NCBI GenBank assembly: GCA_039975855.1
Contig: JBDWGH010000003.1
Span: forward strand, 496,001-560,000
From: Litorimonas sp039975855
Lineage (GTDB): Bacteria > Pseudomonadota > Alphaproteobacteria > Caulobacterales > Maricaulaceae
DNA length: 64,000 nt
Direction: 5' to 3'
Part shown: positions 16,857 through 25,179 of the stretch, piece by piece
How positions within the stretch are numbered: position 1 is the stretch's first letter
How the letters are laid out: each line of letters opens with the position of its first letter
Translations under genes and position numbers: made by a program
The notes under the pieces: model-generated
Database searches by the model: none
What the model was told of the DNA's origin: nothing
What the model saw: only the letters and a program-made list of their open reading frames with translations

Positions 16857-17054
16857 TTAGGCTTTGCGACGACGTAGGTAGACAAGGCCTGCGACCAGAA
16901 TAGCGGCGGCAATCAATGTACCCGCGCTGTGAACTGGGCTGGCGAGCCAATGTGCGATTTCAGTGAATACGCCTTTGCCATGTGCGCCTGTATGTGCGGC
17001 GGCAGGTGAGGCTACTGCAAGAGCGGCCAGTCCTGTTAAAAGTGTACGTGTCAT
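16857..17054 (-). CDS. Small His-rich membrane protein linked to nickel SOD
   Basis: 65 residues from the ATG at 17054: a type I signal peptide (MTRTLLTGLAALAVASPAAA), a short His-rich segment (HTGAHGKG ... EIAHW ... SPVHSAG, four histidines) and one C-terminal membrane helix ending in LRRRKA. A longer in-frame start (17144) adds thirty residues with no signal-peptide character; AAAGGAC just upstream of 17054 is a good ribosome-binding site. The gene is 9 bp before sodN. The His-rich N-terminus resembles the first segment of HupE/UreJ nickel permeases but the protein is far too short to be one. A nickel-binding or delivery role is my inference; the family is not known to me. Confidence 0.78.
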   Translation of the reverse strand: MTRTLLTGLAALAVASPAAAHTGAHGKGVFTEIAHWLASPVHSAGTLIAAAILVAGLVYLRRRKA

Positions 17055-17158
17055 GAGACGTCCTTTTGTTGATCGGTTAAAATTCCCCTTGGTCATAGGC
17101 ATAAGCAGATTGCCAAAGCGGGGCAAGCCGCGCAAAGACGCCATTCATCAATTTTGTT

Positions 17159-17917
17159 ATGGCAACTATGTCTGAGCTTAATCTAGTTACGCGCAATGCC
17201 TTGAAAAAGGCGGATCCAGATCGGTATCGGGCCGCATTAATGTCGGACCTTCAGGGCCGGAAGGATCTACTGATTCTCTATGCCTTCCATTATGAGCTCT
17301 CAAAAGTGCCAGATGTAACGTCGGAGCCGATGTTGGGGCAGATTAGATATGAGTGGTGGCGCGAAGCCATTGATGAAATTTACTCAGGTCGAGAGGTGAG
17401 GCGGCACGAGATTTCTACTCCCTTATCTGAGATGTTGAAACGAACGGGTGTTCCTCGGTTTTGGGTCGATCGTCTTATTGACGGACGGGCGCGTGATCTG
17501 GATCCGCAGGCGTTTACAGATATGGATGATGCCGGAAATTATGCGCGGCAAACATCGGGTCAATTGATGCAAATCGGAGTGAAGGTTCTTGGCGGTACGC
17601 CAGATGATAGAACTCTGATGGCGGGCCAAGCTTGGGGTCTCACCGGCTTGGCGAGATCATTCGGTTATTATCATGATAGGGCTTTGCAAAATTTGAGTTT
17701 CGAAGATTTGGTTGATGAGGCACGAGAAACCTATGAATCCTCACGAGGAAAACCTGAAAGCAAACTGTTTCCAGCCTTCGCCTATGTTGCTCTAATTCCC
17801 GGATTTCTAAAACGGATGACGCGTGAGGGATTTGATCCGCTCACTGATAAAGTTGACTATGGCCCACTGTCCAAGCAAACTCGGCTGATGATGGCCGCTT
17901 TGCGAGGGAAAATATGA
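17159..17917 (+). CDS. Squalene/phytoene synthase-family protein, NDUFAF6-like
   Basis: 252 residues with the all-alpha isoprenoid-synthase fold of the SQS/PSY family: LYAFHYELSKVPDVTSEPMLGQIRYEWWREAIDEIY at the N-terminal side and YARQTSGQLMQIGVKVLGG in the middle. The two Asp-rich motifs (DXXXD) needed for prenyl-diphosphate catalysis are not recognisable, which places it with the NDUFAF6/COG1562-like group rather than true phytoene synthases. In mitochondria NDUFAF6 helps assemble complex I; a similar role here is an inference. No carotenoid or hopanoid genes are near. The stop overlaps the next gene by ATGA. Confidence 0.85.
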   Translation: MATMSELNLVTRNALKKADPDRYRAALMSDLQGRKDLLILYAFHYELSKVPDVTSEPMLGQIRYEWWREAIDEIYSGREVRRHEISTPLSEMLKRTGVPRFWVDRLIDGRARDLDPQAFTDMDDAGNYARQTSGQLMQIGVKVLGGTPDDRTLMAGQAWGLTGLARSFGYYHDRALQNLSFEDLVDEARETYESSRGKPESKLFPAFAYVALIPGFLKRMTREGFDPLTDKVDYGPLSKQTRLMMAALRGKI

Positions 17918-19644
17918 GTTGGATCCAACGCCTCGGTGGACGTCTGCCGGATTTCGAAGACGTTGTGCGGCGTTTCCCGCTTCCTGTCGCGATTATGGCG
18001 GCTTTCACAGTTTGGATTATCGCCAATAATCATCTTAAACTCACATCATTTCGCGACGAAGAATACATCGCGTCAGGATTTATTTTGGCGGGTTATGTTT
18101 CGGTCATCGCTAGCCTAATCACGGAAGCCAGACAGGGTTCCGCTATGCGCGGGGCTCTTCTTGGGCTTGTGTTCGCTGTTCCAGCATTTTTGTTGTCTTA
18201 TTTCGCGAAGACACTCGATTTCACGACTGTAATGGCGATTGGTGCGGCGATATTGTTCCTTGGAAACGCAGCCGCTTGGCGTGCGGGACGGGACGACCGA
18301 AACGTCTGGAACTTTACTCAAAAGCTCTGGACTGGGGCTCTGTTTGCAACAGTTGGCAGTGTCATTTTCTTACTGGGTATGGTCGCAATTTCGGAGGCTG
18401 TAAAAGCCTTGTTTGGGATGGATTTAGATAAGCTCACTTTTGAAACTCTTCTCCCATTTGGCCTCGCATTTCTCGCACCATTATATTGGTTCGGGACTTT
18501 GCCGCGGTACGGGGAAGCCGAAGATGTTGCCGAGTTGAGTTTCGAAGCGAGAGCCTTGTCTTTCCTGGGGACCTGGATGTTGGCACCGCTCGTTATTGTC
18601 TATGCACTGATTGTGTTGGCCTATGGCGCGAAAGTTCTCATCCAATGGGATTTGCCTAAAGGTGAAATCGCTCAGCTCGTTTCGCCTTTTATCGGTGTCG
18701 GAATGTTAGTCTGGCTGATGCTGGAGCCGAAGGTGTTGAAGGAAAGCGGATTTGTTCGCCTATACCGGGCTGGGTGGCACTGGATTATGTTGCCGGCAGC
18801 CATTTTATTGGCAGTCGCTGTCTTCGTTCGCATTGGTGAATATGGGTATACGTCAGAGCGGGTGTTTCTCGCCTTGGTCGTCGTTTGGGCTTTCGTACAG
18901 TCTTTGTGGTTTGTGGCATTTCCAAAAACCAAACGCGACATTCGCGTGCCCACTGCGTTAGCGGCTGCGCTGTTGACGTTTGGGGCTTTCGCGGCTCAGC
19001 CACTTTCAACGATGAGTCAATTTAACCGGGCCATGGAAGTGAAACGTGAATTGCCTGTGTTTGAAGCAGAGGTTTTACGGAATAATCCGGAACTTGCGGA
19101 GCAGTTCTTGGGTGGTCTCAAATATCTGATCCAAAAGGAAGATGAGAAGCGTTTTAAGGTGTTACTGCCAGACCGCGAGATGCCTGGAAAAGCATATGGA
19201 CCAGATTATAAAGCTCTAATTTCCTCTCTTGGCTTGGATAAGGTCAAGGACGGTCGTTACAATGAATGGGCCAACTTTACGGTTTCCTCCGAGCATCCGA
19301 TCGAGATTATTGGGGATAGCAAATTATATGCGGGGCCACCTTTTCGGCTTTATATGTCCAAAAACACGACCGCCCCAAAAGGTATTATTTCGTCCCAATC
19401 TGGCTCGAAAGTAACACTCACGATCGATGAAGAAATTTATCGGGTCGATTTTGAAGATATTTTCTCATCATTAGAGTTGGTCGGTCAGGACGATAATGAG
19501 GTTGATACGCTTGTGCCGTTGATTGCGATGGAATCTGAATCAGGCGTCTCTGCAACGCTAACGGTCTTGGGCGGAAATTTGAGTTATGAAGGTGATGCCT
19601 TCAACGGTGGCAACATAACCTTCGCCGTTATCGTTCCAAATTAA
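17914..19644 (+). CDS. DUF4153-domain membrane protein
   Basis: 576-residue polytopic protein with about ten membrane helices in the first 360 residues (helices from residue 25 on, alternating with short charged loops) and a soluble, probably periplasmic C-terminal part of about 200 residues. Loop motifs such as FSYFAKTLDF and YWFGTLPRY fit DUF4153; the family has no established function. Start overlaps the previous gene by four bases, so the pair is translationally coupled. The stop shares four bases with the convergent trmFO stop. Confidence 0.82.
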   Translation: MSWIQRLGGRLPDFEDVVRRFPLPVAIMAAFTVWIIANNHLKLTSFRDEEYIASGFILAGYVSVIASLITEARQGSAMRGALLGLVFAVPAFLLSYFAKTLDFTTVMAIGAAILFLGNAAAWRAGRDDRNVWNFTQKLWTGALFATVGSVIFLLGMVAISEAVKALFGMDLDKLTFETLLPFGLAFLAPLYWFGTLPRYGEAEDVAELSFEARALSFLGTWMLAPLVIVYALIVLAYGAKVLIQWDLPKGEIAQLVSPFIGVGMLVWLMLEPKVLKESGFVRLYRAGWHWIMLPAAILLAVAVFVRIGEYGYTSERVFLALVVVWAFVQSLWFVAFPKTKRDIRVPTALAAALLTFGAFAAQPLSTMSQFNRAMEVKRELPVFEAEVLRNNPELAEQFLGGLKYLIQKEDEKRFKVLLPDREMPGKAYGPDYKALISSLGLDKVKDGRYNEWANFTVSSEHPIEIIGDSKLYAGPPFRLYMSKNTTAPKGIISSQSGSKVTLTIDEEIYRVDFEDIFSSLELVGQDDNEVDTLVPLIAMESESGVSATLTVLGGNLSYEGDAFNGGNITFAVIVPN

Positions 19645-21035
19645 GTCGCGGCCCAAGGTTTGATGTCTTCTAGGGCCCGCGCTGCAAGTAGGCTCTTGCG
19701 ATAGCGGGTCTTGTCTTTACCGCGCCGGCGTTTGCCGTCTTTCTTTGGGTATATGATTTCACCTTCTATCGGCGGAAACAGGCCGAAGTTGACGTTCATA
19801 GGCTGAAATTTCGCTTTCGGCCCAGTCATGTATCCCCCCGTTACGTGTTCGACCAAAGATCCGAGCGCTGTTGTCAAAGGCGGCACCGCAAATTCCTGAC
19901 CACGCGCCTGAGCGGCTGCCATCCGTCCCGTGATGAGGCCGAGGGCGGCACTTTCAACATAGCCTTCTACGCCCATAATTTGGCCTGCGAACCGAAGGTC
20001 CGGCCGTGACTTTAGTTGGAGCTTCTTGTTCAACAAGATCGGTGAGTTGATGAATGTGTTGCGGTGAATGCCGCCGAGCCGCGCAAAGACGGCTTTTTCT
20101 AACCCGGGGATGGTCCTGAGGATCTCCGTCTGTGCGCCGTATTTCATCTTTGTTTGAAACCCGACCATATTATAGAGCGTGCCGAGCGCATTATCCTGAC
20201 GGAGCTGGACAATCGCGTGAGCTTTGACGGTTGGGTTATGCGGGTTGGTTAGGCCAACAGGTTTCATCGGGCCCCAACGCAAAGTCTCCGCGCCGCGTTC
20301 GGCCATGACTTCGATGGGAAGGCAGCTCTCAAAATAAGGTGTGTCTTTTTCAAACTCTTTGAATTCGGTTTTATCAGATGCAATCAGGGCCTCGATAAAC
20401 GCCTGATATTGATCTTTGTCGAGCGGGCAGTTGATGTAATCCGCACCGTCGCCGCCGGGACCTTTTTTGTCATAGCGGGATTGCATCCAAGCGACATCAA
20501 AGTCGATCGAGTCTTTGTAAACGATTGGCGCTATGGCGTCGAAGAAGGCGAGACTGTCCTCTCCCGTTTCTTCCAATATTGCGTTCGCGAGGCTGGGCGC
20601 GGTGAGGGGGCCTGTCGCGATGATTGTATTCCCCCATGACTTCGGCGGAAGGCCTTTGACCTCACCATATTCAATACTCACCAAAGGGTGCGCACGCAGT
20701 ATGGTCGTGACTGCATCTGAGAACGCTTCACGATCAACGGCCAACGCACCGCCCGCTGGTAATTTCGTCATGTCGCCCATCCCCATAATGAGGGAGTTTG
20801 ACATTCGCATTTCCTCATGCAGGACGCCGACAGCGTTTCCAGTTTTATCATCTGAACGAAAACTGTTGGAGCAGACCATTTCAGCGAAACCAGACGTCTC
20901 ATGCGCATCTGTCATACGTTCAGGACGCATTTCATGAAGGATAACGGGAACACCGCGAGAAACGCATTGCCAAGCGGCTTCTGAGCCAGCCATGCCGGCG
21001 CCAATGATGTGGACGGGTTTGATATCGGTTGTCAT
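19641..21035 (-). CDS. trmFO: Methylenetetrahydrofolate--tRNA-(uracil-5-)-methyltransferase
   Basis: FAD-dependent enzyme that makes ribothymidine at position 54 of tRNA using methylenetetrahydrofolate. From the ATG at 21035 the product is 464 residues, usual for the family, and begins VHIIGAGMAGSEAAWQ, the dinucleotide-binding GxGxxG. Further signatures are HEMRPERMTDAHETSGFAEMVCSNSFRSDD (positions about 36-66) and MNVNFGLFPP near the C-terminus. The longer reading from 21098 adds 21 low-quality residues. C-terminal KKDGKRRRGKDKTRYRKS is a basic tRNA-binding tail typical of this enzyme. Confidence 0.96.
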   Translation of the reverse strand: MTTDIKPVHIIGAGMAGSEAAWQCVSRGVPVILHEMRPERMTDAHETSGFAEMVCSNSFRSDDKTGNAVGVLHEEMRMSNSLIMGMGDMTKLPAGGALAVDREAFSDAVTTILRAHPLVSIEYGEVKGLPPKSWGNTIIATGPLTAPSLANAILEETGEDSLAFFDAIAPIVYKDSIDFDVAWMQSRYDKKGPGGDGADYINCPLDKDQYQAFIEALIASDKTEFKEFEKDTPYFESCLPIEVMAERGAETLRWGPMKPVGLTNPHNPTVKAHAIVQLRQDNALGTLYNMVGFQTKMKYGAQTEILRTIPGLEKAVFARLGGIHRNTFINSPILLNKKLQLKSRPDLRFAGQIMGVEGYVESAALGLITGRMAAAQARGQEFAVPPLTTALGSLVEHVTGGYMTGPKAKFQPMNVNFGLFPPIEGEIIYPKKDGKRRRGKDKTRYRKSLLAARALEDIKPWAAT

Positions 21036-21127
21036 GTGCGGCGCTCTAATCGGGGAGGGCGGGCCGCGCAAGCCTGCCCTTGCAGGCAAAGGTGTCACAG
21101 CCTACGCTTTCTTCGGGAGCCTATATC

Positions 21128-22135
21128 ATGACAGACTCAATTATACGCGCGCCAAAGTTCGAATTCGGTGCAGCCATAACACAAATTTTCAATTTGCCGG
21201 GCGGGAAGGGATATCTGTTCCGGGTTGTTGGTTTTGCGACGCTTTTACTGACAGTTGCCTTTGTTTTGTTCGGGATTCCAATCGTGAAATCCTATGTCGC
21301 GATGTTTCAATCGATCGCGACTATGGAGGAGACGACCGGCATGTCGGAGGCAGAAGAATTGGCGGCTGTGATGGCAACTATGCAGCCGATGTTTGCCTCC
21401 ATGGGATGGTTCTCATTGCTCTATATTGCTCAAATTGGACTATATATCTCTGTCGAAACAGGGCTCTATCGCAACATCATTAGGGGCGAAGATAAAGGTT
21501 TTTTCCCGTTACGTTTTGGTGGGGATGAGTTCAGAGTACTTGTGACACGTATCGTTGTCGCGTTCATTCTATACGCTGCGTTTTTTGTTTTGTATATTGG
21601 GCTAATTATCTTGGGGGCCATGGTGTTCGGTCTTGGCTCCGCGGCAGAGTCAACGGCGGTTTACGGGGTCGTCGCGCTTTTTGCCTTCTTGTCATTCGTC
21701 GCTTTTATTGGCGGTATGGTATACGTTGCCATCCGTTTGGCACCTTCGGCTGCGTTCGCAGTTCGAGATGAGGATTTCACGCCTGTGGGGTCATGGGGAA
21801 CAATGAAGACTTATTTTTGGCCCACATTTGGGGCAGTTTTGGTCGTGGGCCTTATCGGTTATATTGGACTTGTGGTTCTGTCTTTATTGGCCTTTGGATT
21901 ATTGTTTGTCTCCAGCGGTATATTCCCGTTACTCATGGAATTGGATGTTGATGAAACGCCGGATTTCACACCTTTATTGGACCTACTCAGTTCTGCCGGA
22001 TTTATTATCCCTGCCATCCTGATCACCTTGGTCTTCACGTTTTTAGGTTTGCTTTATTACGGCGCAATCTGGTCGATTTGGGGGTATGTTGCAAAACTAA
22101 CGGACCGCCAGAAAACGCTTAATGAGTATGGGTAA
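21128..22135 (+). CDS. Polytopic membrane protein of unknown function
   Basis: 335 residues from the ATG at 21128, which has GGGAG about nine bases upstream; a reading from 21080 overlaps the divergent trmFO start. Predicted about six membrane helices: near residues 33-53, 90-110, 140-165, 178-205, 235-265 and 290-315, separated by short loops with acidic clusters (ELDVDETPDFTP). The C-terminus is short and polar (TDRQKTLNEYG). I do not recognise the family. It is followed by a 559-bp stretch without a credible gene. Confidence 0.75.
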   Translation: MTDSIIRAPKFEFGAAITQIFNLPGGKGYLFRVVGFATLLLTVAFVLFGIPIVKSYVAMFQSIATMEETTGMSEAEELAAVMATMQPMFASMGWFSLLYIAQIGLYISVETGLYRNIIRGEDKGFFPLRFGGDEFRVLVTRIVVAFILYAAFFVLYIGLIILGAMVFGLGSAAESTAVYGVVALFAFLSFVAFIGGMVYVAIRLAPSAAFAVRDEDFTPVGSWGTMKTYFWPTFGAVLVVGLIGYIGLVVLSLLAFGLLFVSSGIFPLLMELDVDETPDFTPLLDLLSSAGFIIPAILITLVFTFLGLLYYGAIWSIWGYVAKLTDRQKTLNEYG

Positions 22136-22694
22136 GTTCACTTAAATCCAAGACAAGCGTTTTGGTTCGCGGCCCATCTCGTGACCACAGAAGCCTTAAT
22201 TATTAAGCAGGACATGCCCGCAGAGTTGTCTTCCCGATGGAATACCAAAGGGTAGAAGAAAGTTGTTTTACGCGAAGACAGCGTTTGCCAATTGTAAGAT
22301 GACAAACAGACTCTGCGGCGATGGTTTTTGAAGAAGCGGCCGGTCATAAACCCCAGAGTTAGCCCACTTGGAACTACTGGTCGGCTCTCACTCCTAAAGT
22401 CCCGGCACCTCCAAAGTTCTCACGCTTTGACGCTCAGACCCATCGTCTTTTGATCCAGTCGGTGAGCTCCTACCTGTCCTATGATCAAAAGAACAAATGC
22501 AATATATCACAGCTCCCAAAAGTGAGGATTATTCTTCTTCAATTAGAGGGTGGAGTTTTCCAAAACCTGCTGAATTCTAGGAAGTTGAGGTAAAAAGCTC
22601 GGGAAGTAGAGTTTCTAAAATATGGATTGGCAATGATGTAATCTTGCTAATCCGTTTGTCATCCGCATAGTCTACGCTGGATAAGGAGAAAATT
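22136..22694 (+). other. 559-bp stretch without a credible gene
   Basis: Short open frames on both strands lack ribosome-binding sites and family motifs. The only structure I see is the inverted repeat at 22447-22491. The last 15 bases hold the ribosome-binding site AAGGAG of the following GTG-started gene. The region lies upstream of a tandemly duplicated gene pair, so it may be debris from rearrangement, but I could not match it to any gene in the window. Confidence 0.6.
22447..22491. repeat. Inverted repeat CTTTTGATC / GATCAAAAG
   Basis: Two perfect nine-base arms 27 bases apart inside the gene-poor stretch. As RNA it would be a stem with a large loop that itself contains GGTGAGCTCCTACC. 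Possible regulatory or small-RNA element; no further support. Confidence 0.4.
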
Positions 22695-23834
22695 GTGAAA
22701 GGCACGCTTTTAGCTATTGGTCTTGCATTGGCAATGACCACATCGATACAAGCCAAAACGCCAAAAGAGGTTTTAGAGCCGTACAAAGCCTATCGAGCAG
22801 CCTTAGCTGAGGAGAAAAAGGGCGAAGCGGCTGAATTTGCATATGATGCTTGGCAAAATGCTGAGGTCTTTCTGGGCGATAGCCGAATGACGGGTGATCT
22901 GGCGTCGAATTTTGCTGATATTGCCCCTATCCAATTGCGGGGAGCTGACGCACGCAAAGACGTGTCGCGGGCTTATGAGCGAAGCATTGAATTGGCTCAT
23001 CTGGTACCCACTGTTGGTGATGAGATTGAAATCCAACGTCGTATTGATTTTTTGAGTTGGGGGTATGCCCGCAAGAAGCGGGACTGGCCTTCGAAAACCT
23101 TTGGTCTAGAGGCTCTTTCCAGTCAGCTTAATCAATTTGGTTTCGATGGAACAACCTATGAGGCCGATTACCTGTCACTGAAAGCCCAGCGGTTTTACAG
23201 AGGCAGGAAATGGAAAAATACTATTGATACATCACGTAAGGCTATCGCCGCCTACGCAAATGTTGAAGACGCCTTGCCGTCCAATTTGCAATTTGTTGTC
23301 CCGGTTTTCTTGGCCCAGGCATTCAGCGAGAAAAAGATGCCGATTGAATCTGCTCTAGTTTACCAAGACCTTATAGACCAGTTAGCCCAGCAGAGTGATA
23401 AGGATTTCCGCATAAATCCTGTGACGGCCGCGCAATGGTTGGAACAACGCGATGAAGCGTTAGCCTCGGGAATAGAGGACGCAAGGTTGACTCAGATTAA
23501 GGAGTACACTCTTCCTATCGATCAAAGCGTTGTTAGGCCCATAATTTCTAGGCAACCAATGGTGCCAGCAAGTTTCCGCCGGGGGAGTAAATCGGGTAAG
23601 GTGAAATTTAAATTTAGTATCGATGAGAACGGTTATGTGAAGGCGCCTTCAATAATTGAGTCTACGCACAAGATATTACATCCCGACGCGATTAAAGCTT
23701 TAGAGGGTGTAAGGTTTGCGCCAAATCTGCCCATCGAGAAAAGAGACAGCCTTGACTATAATGTCACCTTTGTCTTGCTGACTGAAACCCGCAAGCCGCT
23801 TCCTTTCGGAGACATGAAACCGCGCGCTCAGTAA
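22695..23834 (+). CDS. Secreted TonB C-terminal-domain protein, copy A
   Basis: 379-residue exported protein with a type I signal peptide (KGTLLAIGLALAMTTSIQA), a mature start KTPKEVLEPYKAYRAAL, a helical, TPR-like middle (about 30-270) and a C-terminal TonB-type domain (about 285-375) with SGKVKFKFSIDENGYV and ALEGVRFAPNL. It has no N-terminal membrane anchor, so it is not a classical TonB; such proteins are common in this group and their role is unclear. GTG start with AAGGAG at 22683-22688. It is a paralogue of the gene at 24059: the two share the signal peptide end, KTPKEV-EPYKAYRAAL, the TGDLA-NFAD block and the same domain layout. Confidence 0.85.
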   Translation: MKGTLLAIGLALAMTTSIQAKTPKEVLEPYKAYRAALAEEKKGEAAEFAYDAWQNAEVFLGDSRMTGDLASNFADIAPIQLRGADARKDVSRAYERSIELAHLVPTVGDEIEIQRRIDFLSWGYARKKRDWPSKTFGLEALSSQLNQFGFDGTTYEADYLSLKAQRFYRGRKWKNTIDTSRKAIAAYANVEDALPSNLQFVVPVFLAQAFSEKKMPIESALVYQDLIDQLAQQSDKDFRINPVTAAQWLEQRDEALASGIEDARLTQIKEYTLPIDQSVVRPIISRQPMVPASFRRGSKSGKVKFKFSIDENGYVKAPSIIESTHKILHPDAIKALEGVRFAPNLPIEKRDSLDYNVTFVLLTETRKPLPFGDMKPRAQ

Positions 23835-23843
23835 TAGGTGCAG

Positions 23844-23990
23844 TCAACTCACAGCTCGCGCCATATCCCGCTCTAACATGGGTTTCGAGAAACGTCCGGT
23901 CCCGCTTTCTTTGATTTTCGTGATGTCCTCTGAGGTTTCTCTGGCTACGATTTGATCGCTCTATCCTCGCCTTCGAAGCGGATGTCGTTC
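23844..23990 (-). pseudogene. Decayed copy of the uvrA 3' end
   Basis: Read on the minus strand this fragment gives QIV-ARETSEDITKIKES, then TGRFSKPMLERDMARA and a TGA stop; the intact UvrA C-terminus has QIV-GTGTPEDIAKIKES, TGRFLKPMLERDKARA. Over about 34 residues roughly 24 agree, and the DNA similarity runs further upstream, where the remnant has an in-frame TAG and a one-base deletion. It lies 9 bp after the stop of TonB-domain copy A, just as intact uvrA ends 5 bp after copy B. It is therefore the scar of a tandem duplication whose unit was the secreted-protein gene plus the convergent end of uvrA. Confidence 0.88.
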
Positions 23991-24058
23991 AAACACTCAG
24001 TCAATTTGCCTTTTATCGATCGTAGTGCGAGAAGAATACAGCTTTAAAGGGATAAGTA

Positions 24059-25174
24059 ATGAAACGCATGCTGATCGCTATTGGTTTGGCTCTTGCCCTT
24101 GGAACATCCGTGCAAGCCAAAACGCCAAAAGAGGTTGTTGAGCCATATAAGGCTTATCGGGCTGCGTTGGCGGCCAATGATACGAAGGCCGCGTTGAAAT
24201 ATTCTAAGGCCGCCTGGGAAGCTGCCGAAGAGCATTTGGGCGATCATAAAACGACGGGTGATTTAGCGCAGAATTATGCGGATGTTTATGCTGGTGATGA
24301 AGTTTCTAAATCTCAAATTCAGGCGATGCAAAGAGCTATGAATTTGTCTTCATTATATGACGAAGAAGCCGACAAAATGTATCTTCAACGCGGTGTGAAG
24401 TTATTGCAATTCTACACAACGAATGGACAAACTGGAAAGACAGGCAAACTTTCTAACAAACTTATCGATTTCTCTAAGGACAAAGATTTAGATAGATCGG
24501 TTTTTTACGGGGAAGTTTTAACCTTGAAAGCGGGTTCCATTGTAAATTCTCGCAACGGAAGAAGGATGATTAAATATACAGATGAGGCTCTCGAAGTTTT
24601 TGAACGCCCGTCAGAGATATATGAATCGGCTTATCCCATTTTTGCTCATCTTTATAATGGGTTTGGGCATGAATACGAAGGCAACGTCCTGGAAGCAGCG
24701 CTTAGCTATCAGAAGGTTATGGAATACGTCAGAACGCTGGATTACGAAACACACCCAATTGTTGGACGGGCTTTGGGACGTTGGATCCACATGCGTGGGC
24801 GTTTACTGGAGACAGAAGAGTTTGAAGAAGCGAAAGAGGCAGGCCTTTGTGATTGCTGGCCCTATGACATCGAACGTAATGAGTCGGTCCAACCCATAAA
24901 ACGTGTGCCTCCAAGATTCCCAGTGCAGGCGCTGCGAAGTTCTGTATCTGGTTATACGATTGTTCAATTTGATCTTGATGATGCCGGGAACACAATAAAC
25001 CAAAAGAAGATCGTATCATGGCCTCCGGATCTCTATGAAGAGGCTGCGTTGAAGTCGCTAGAAAAATGGAAGTATTCCCCTCGTGTAGACGGTGAAACCG
25101 ATGAGGATCGAAAAAACCTGATTTCAACTATTCGCTTCAAAATTACGGATAATTTTGGAAACCCAGTTTACTGA
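24059..25174 (+). CDS. Secreted TonB C-terminal-domain protein, copy B
   Basis: 371 residues: signal peptide MKRMLIAIGLALALGTSVQA, mature start KTPKEVVEPYKAYRAAL, helical repeat-like middle (QNYADVYAGDE, LKAGSIVNSRNGRRMIKYTDEALEVF) and a C-terminal TonB-type domain (about 280-365; GYTIVQFDLDDAGNTINQ, ALKSLEKWKYSPRVDG). Paralogue of the gene at 22695. AAAGGGA precedes the ATG. Its stop is 5 bp from the uvrA stop. Because the intact uvrA end is beside this copy, I take it to be in the ancestral position, though which copy is older cannot be decided from this. Confidence 0.86.
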   Translation: MKRMLIAIGLALALGTSVQAKTPKEVVEPYKAYRAALAANDTKAALKYSKAAWEAAEEHLGDHKTTGDLAQNYADVYAGDEVSKSQIQAMQRAMNLSSLYDEEADKMYLQRGVKLLQFYTTNGQTGKTGKLSNKLIDFSKDKDLDRSVFYGEVLTLKAGSIVNSRNGRRMIKYTDEALEVFERPSEIYESAYPIFAHLYNGFGHEYEGNVLEAALSYQKVMEYVRTLDYETHPIVGRALGRWIHMRGRLLETEEFEEAKEAGLCDCWPYDIERNESVQPIKRVPPRFPVQALRSSVSGYTIVQFDLDDAGNTINQKKIVSWPPDLYEEAALKSLEKWKYSPRVDGETDEDRKNLISTIRFKITDNFGNPVY

Positions 25175-25179
25175 TAGTG

